This document shows, in pieces, positions 63,924 to 64,000 of a DNA stretch of 64,000 bases. Every line of letters begins with the position of its first letter. The stretch's first letter is position 1. Source of the DNA: Micromonospora vinacea (GTDB lineage: Bacteria; Actinomycetota; Actinomycetes; Mycobacteriales; Micromonosporaceae); contig NZ_JADOTY010000001.1 of the NCBI RefSeq assembly GCF_015751785.1, positions 558,001 through 622,000 of the forward strand. Direction: 5' to 3'. A program made the translations under genes and the position numbers. The notes under the pieces are model-generated. The model was not told the DNA's origin. It saw only the letters and a program-made list of their open reading frames with translations, and made no database searches.

Positions 63924-64000
63924 CGCCACCGCCGGGCAGGGGTGTGGGTCACGCGCTACGGATCAGCCGAGCCGTGCTCCCGGCCCGGTGTCTTGTTCGG

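Overview
The window reads as chromosome of a very GC-rich actinomycete. Short overlapping operons (many ATGA/GTGA stop-start overlaps), frequent GTG starts, GGAGG ribosome sites and the gene families present point to Micromonosporaceae, most likely Micromonospora. This assignment rests on gene content and base composition; no database was searched.

Layout. 1-2080: 3' end of aminopeptidase N, a Uma2-type nuclease-fold protein and a DUF5130/membrane-protein pair. 2131-14568: an amidase, then a long minus-strand operon for tryptophan breakdown through kynurenine and 3-hydroxyanthranilate to 2-aminomuconate, pyruvate and acetyl-CoA, with a divergent Lrp/AsnC regulator. All steps are visible except a dedicated kynurenine formamidase. 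15130-16503: exported protein plus class F sortase. 16528-19644: a VapBC-type toxin-antitoxin pair with a palindromic operator, and a TioE-type double MerR regulator divergent from an erythromycin-esterase-like enzyme. 19660-27324: HNH nuclease, MscS channel, MFS transporter, truncated haemoglobin, YbjN protein, thioesterase and the ABC-F protein EttA. 27535-28198: a second, atypical toxin-antitoxin pair. 28341-32347: trehalose genes, otsA and an otsB-GH15 trehalase fusion. 32401-49701: cobalamin and sirohaem genes (cysG/cobA, cobT, cobC, cobB, cobQ, cobD) interleaved with a class A PBP, SURF1, an ATP-dependent DNA ligase, an M20 dipeptidase, an M48 protease, a kinase and a rhodanese. 49997-53517: ssb, a RaiA-type ribosome-associated protein preceded by a probable 16-codon leader ORF, a long palindromic repeat, an alpha/beta hydrolase and an unknown protein.

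53621-57087 is an accessory element at a tRNA-Arg(TCT) gene. A 42-nt tRNA 3' end is repeated exactly 3.4 kb downstream (68 nt with 2 mismatches). Between the copies lie an integrase that has lost its N-terminal half, a HAD phosphatase-like protein with an altered motif I, a trypsin-like protease, two small unknown proteins and large inverted repeats, part of it lower in GC. From 57166 to the end the sequence stays accessory in character: DUF4304, BldC/MerR-like, DUF3592 and VOC proteins; a GntR regulator with palindromic operators facing a small-gene operon that carries a one-base frameshift; and an ECF sigma factor with a membrane-anchored partner.

The most notable points are the near-complete tryptophan meta-cleavage operon lacking a formamidase, the CobB that lacks its glutaminase cysteine and has an altered P-loop, the tRNA-Arg element, the leader ORF before the RaiA gene, and the frameshifted GntR-linked module. 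No rRNA, CRISPR array or transposase was found.
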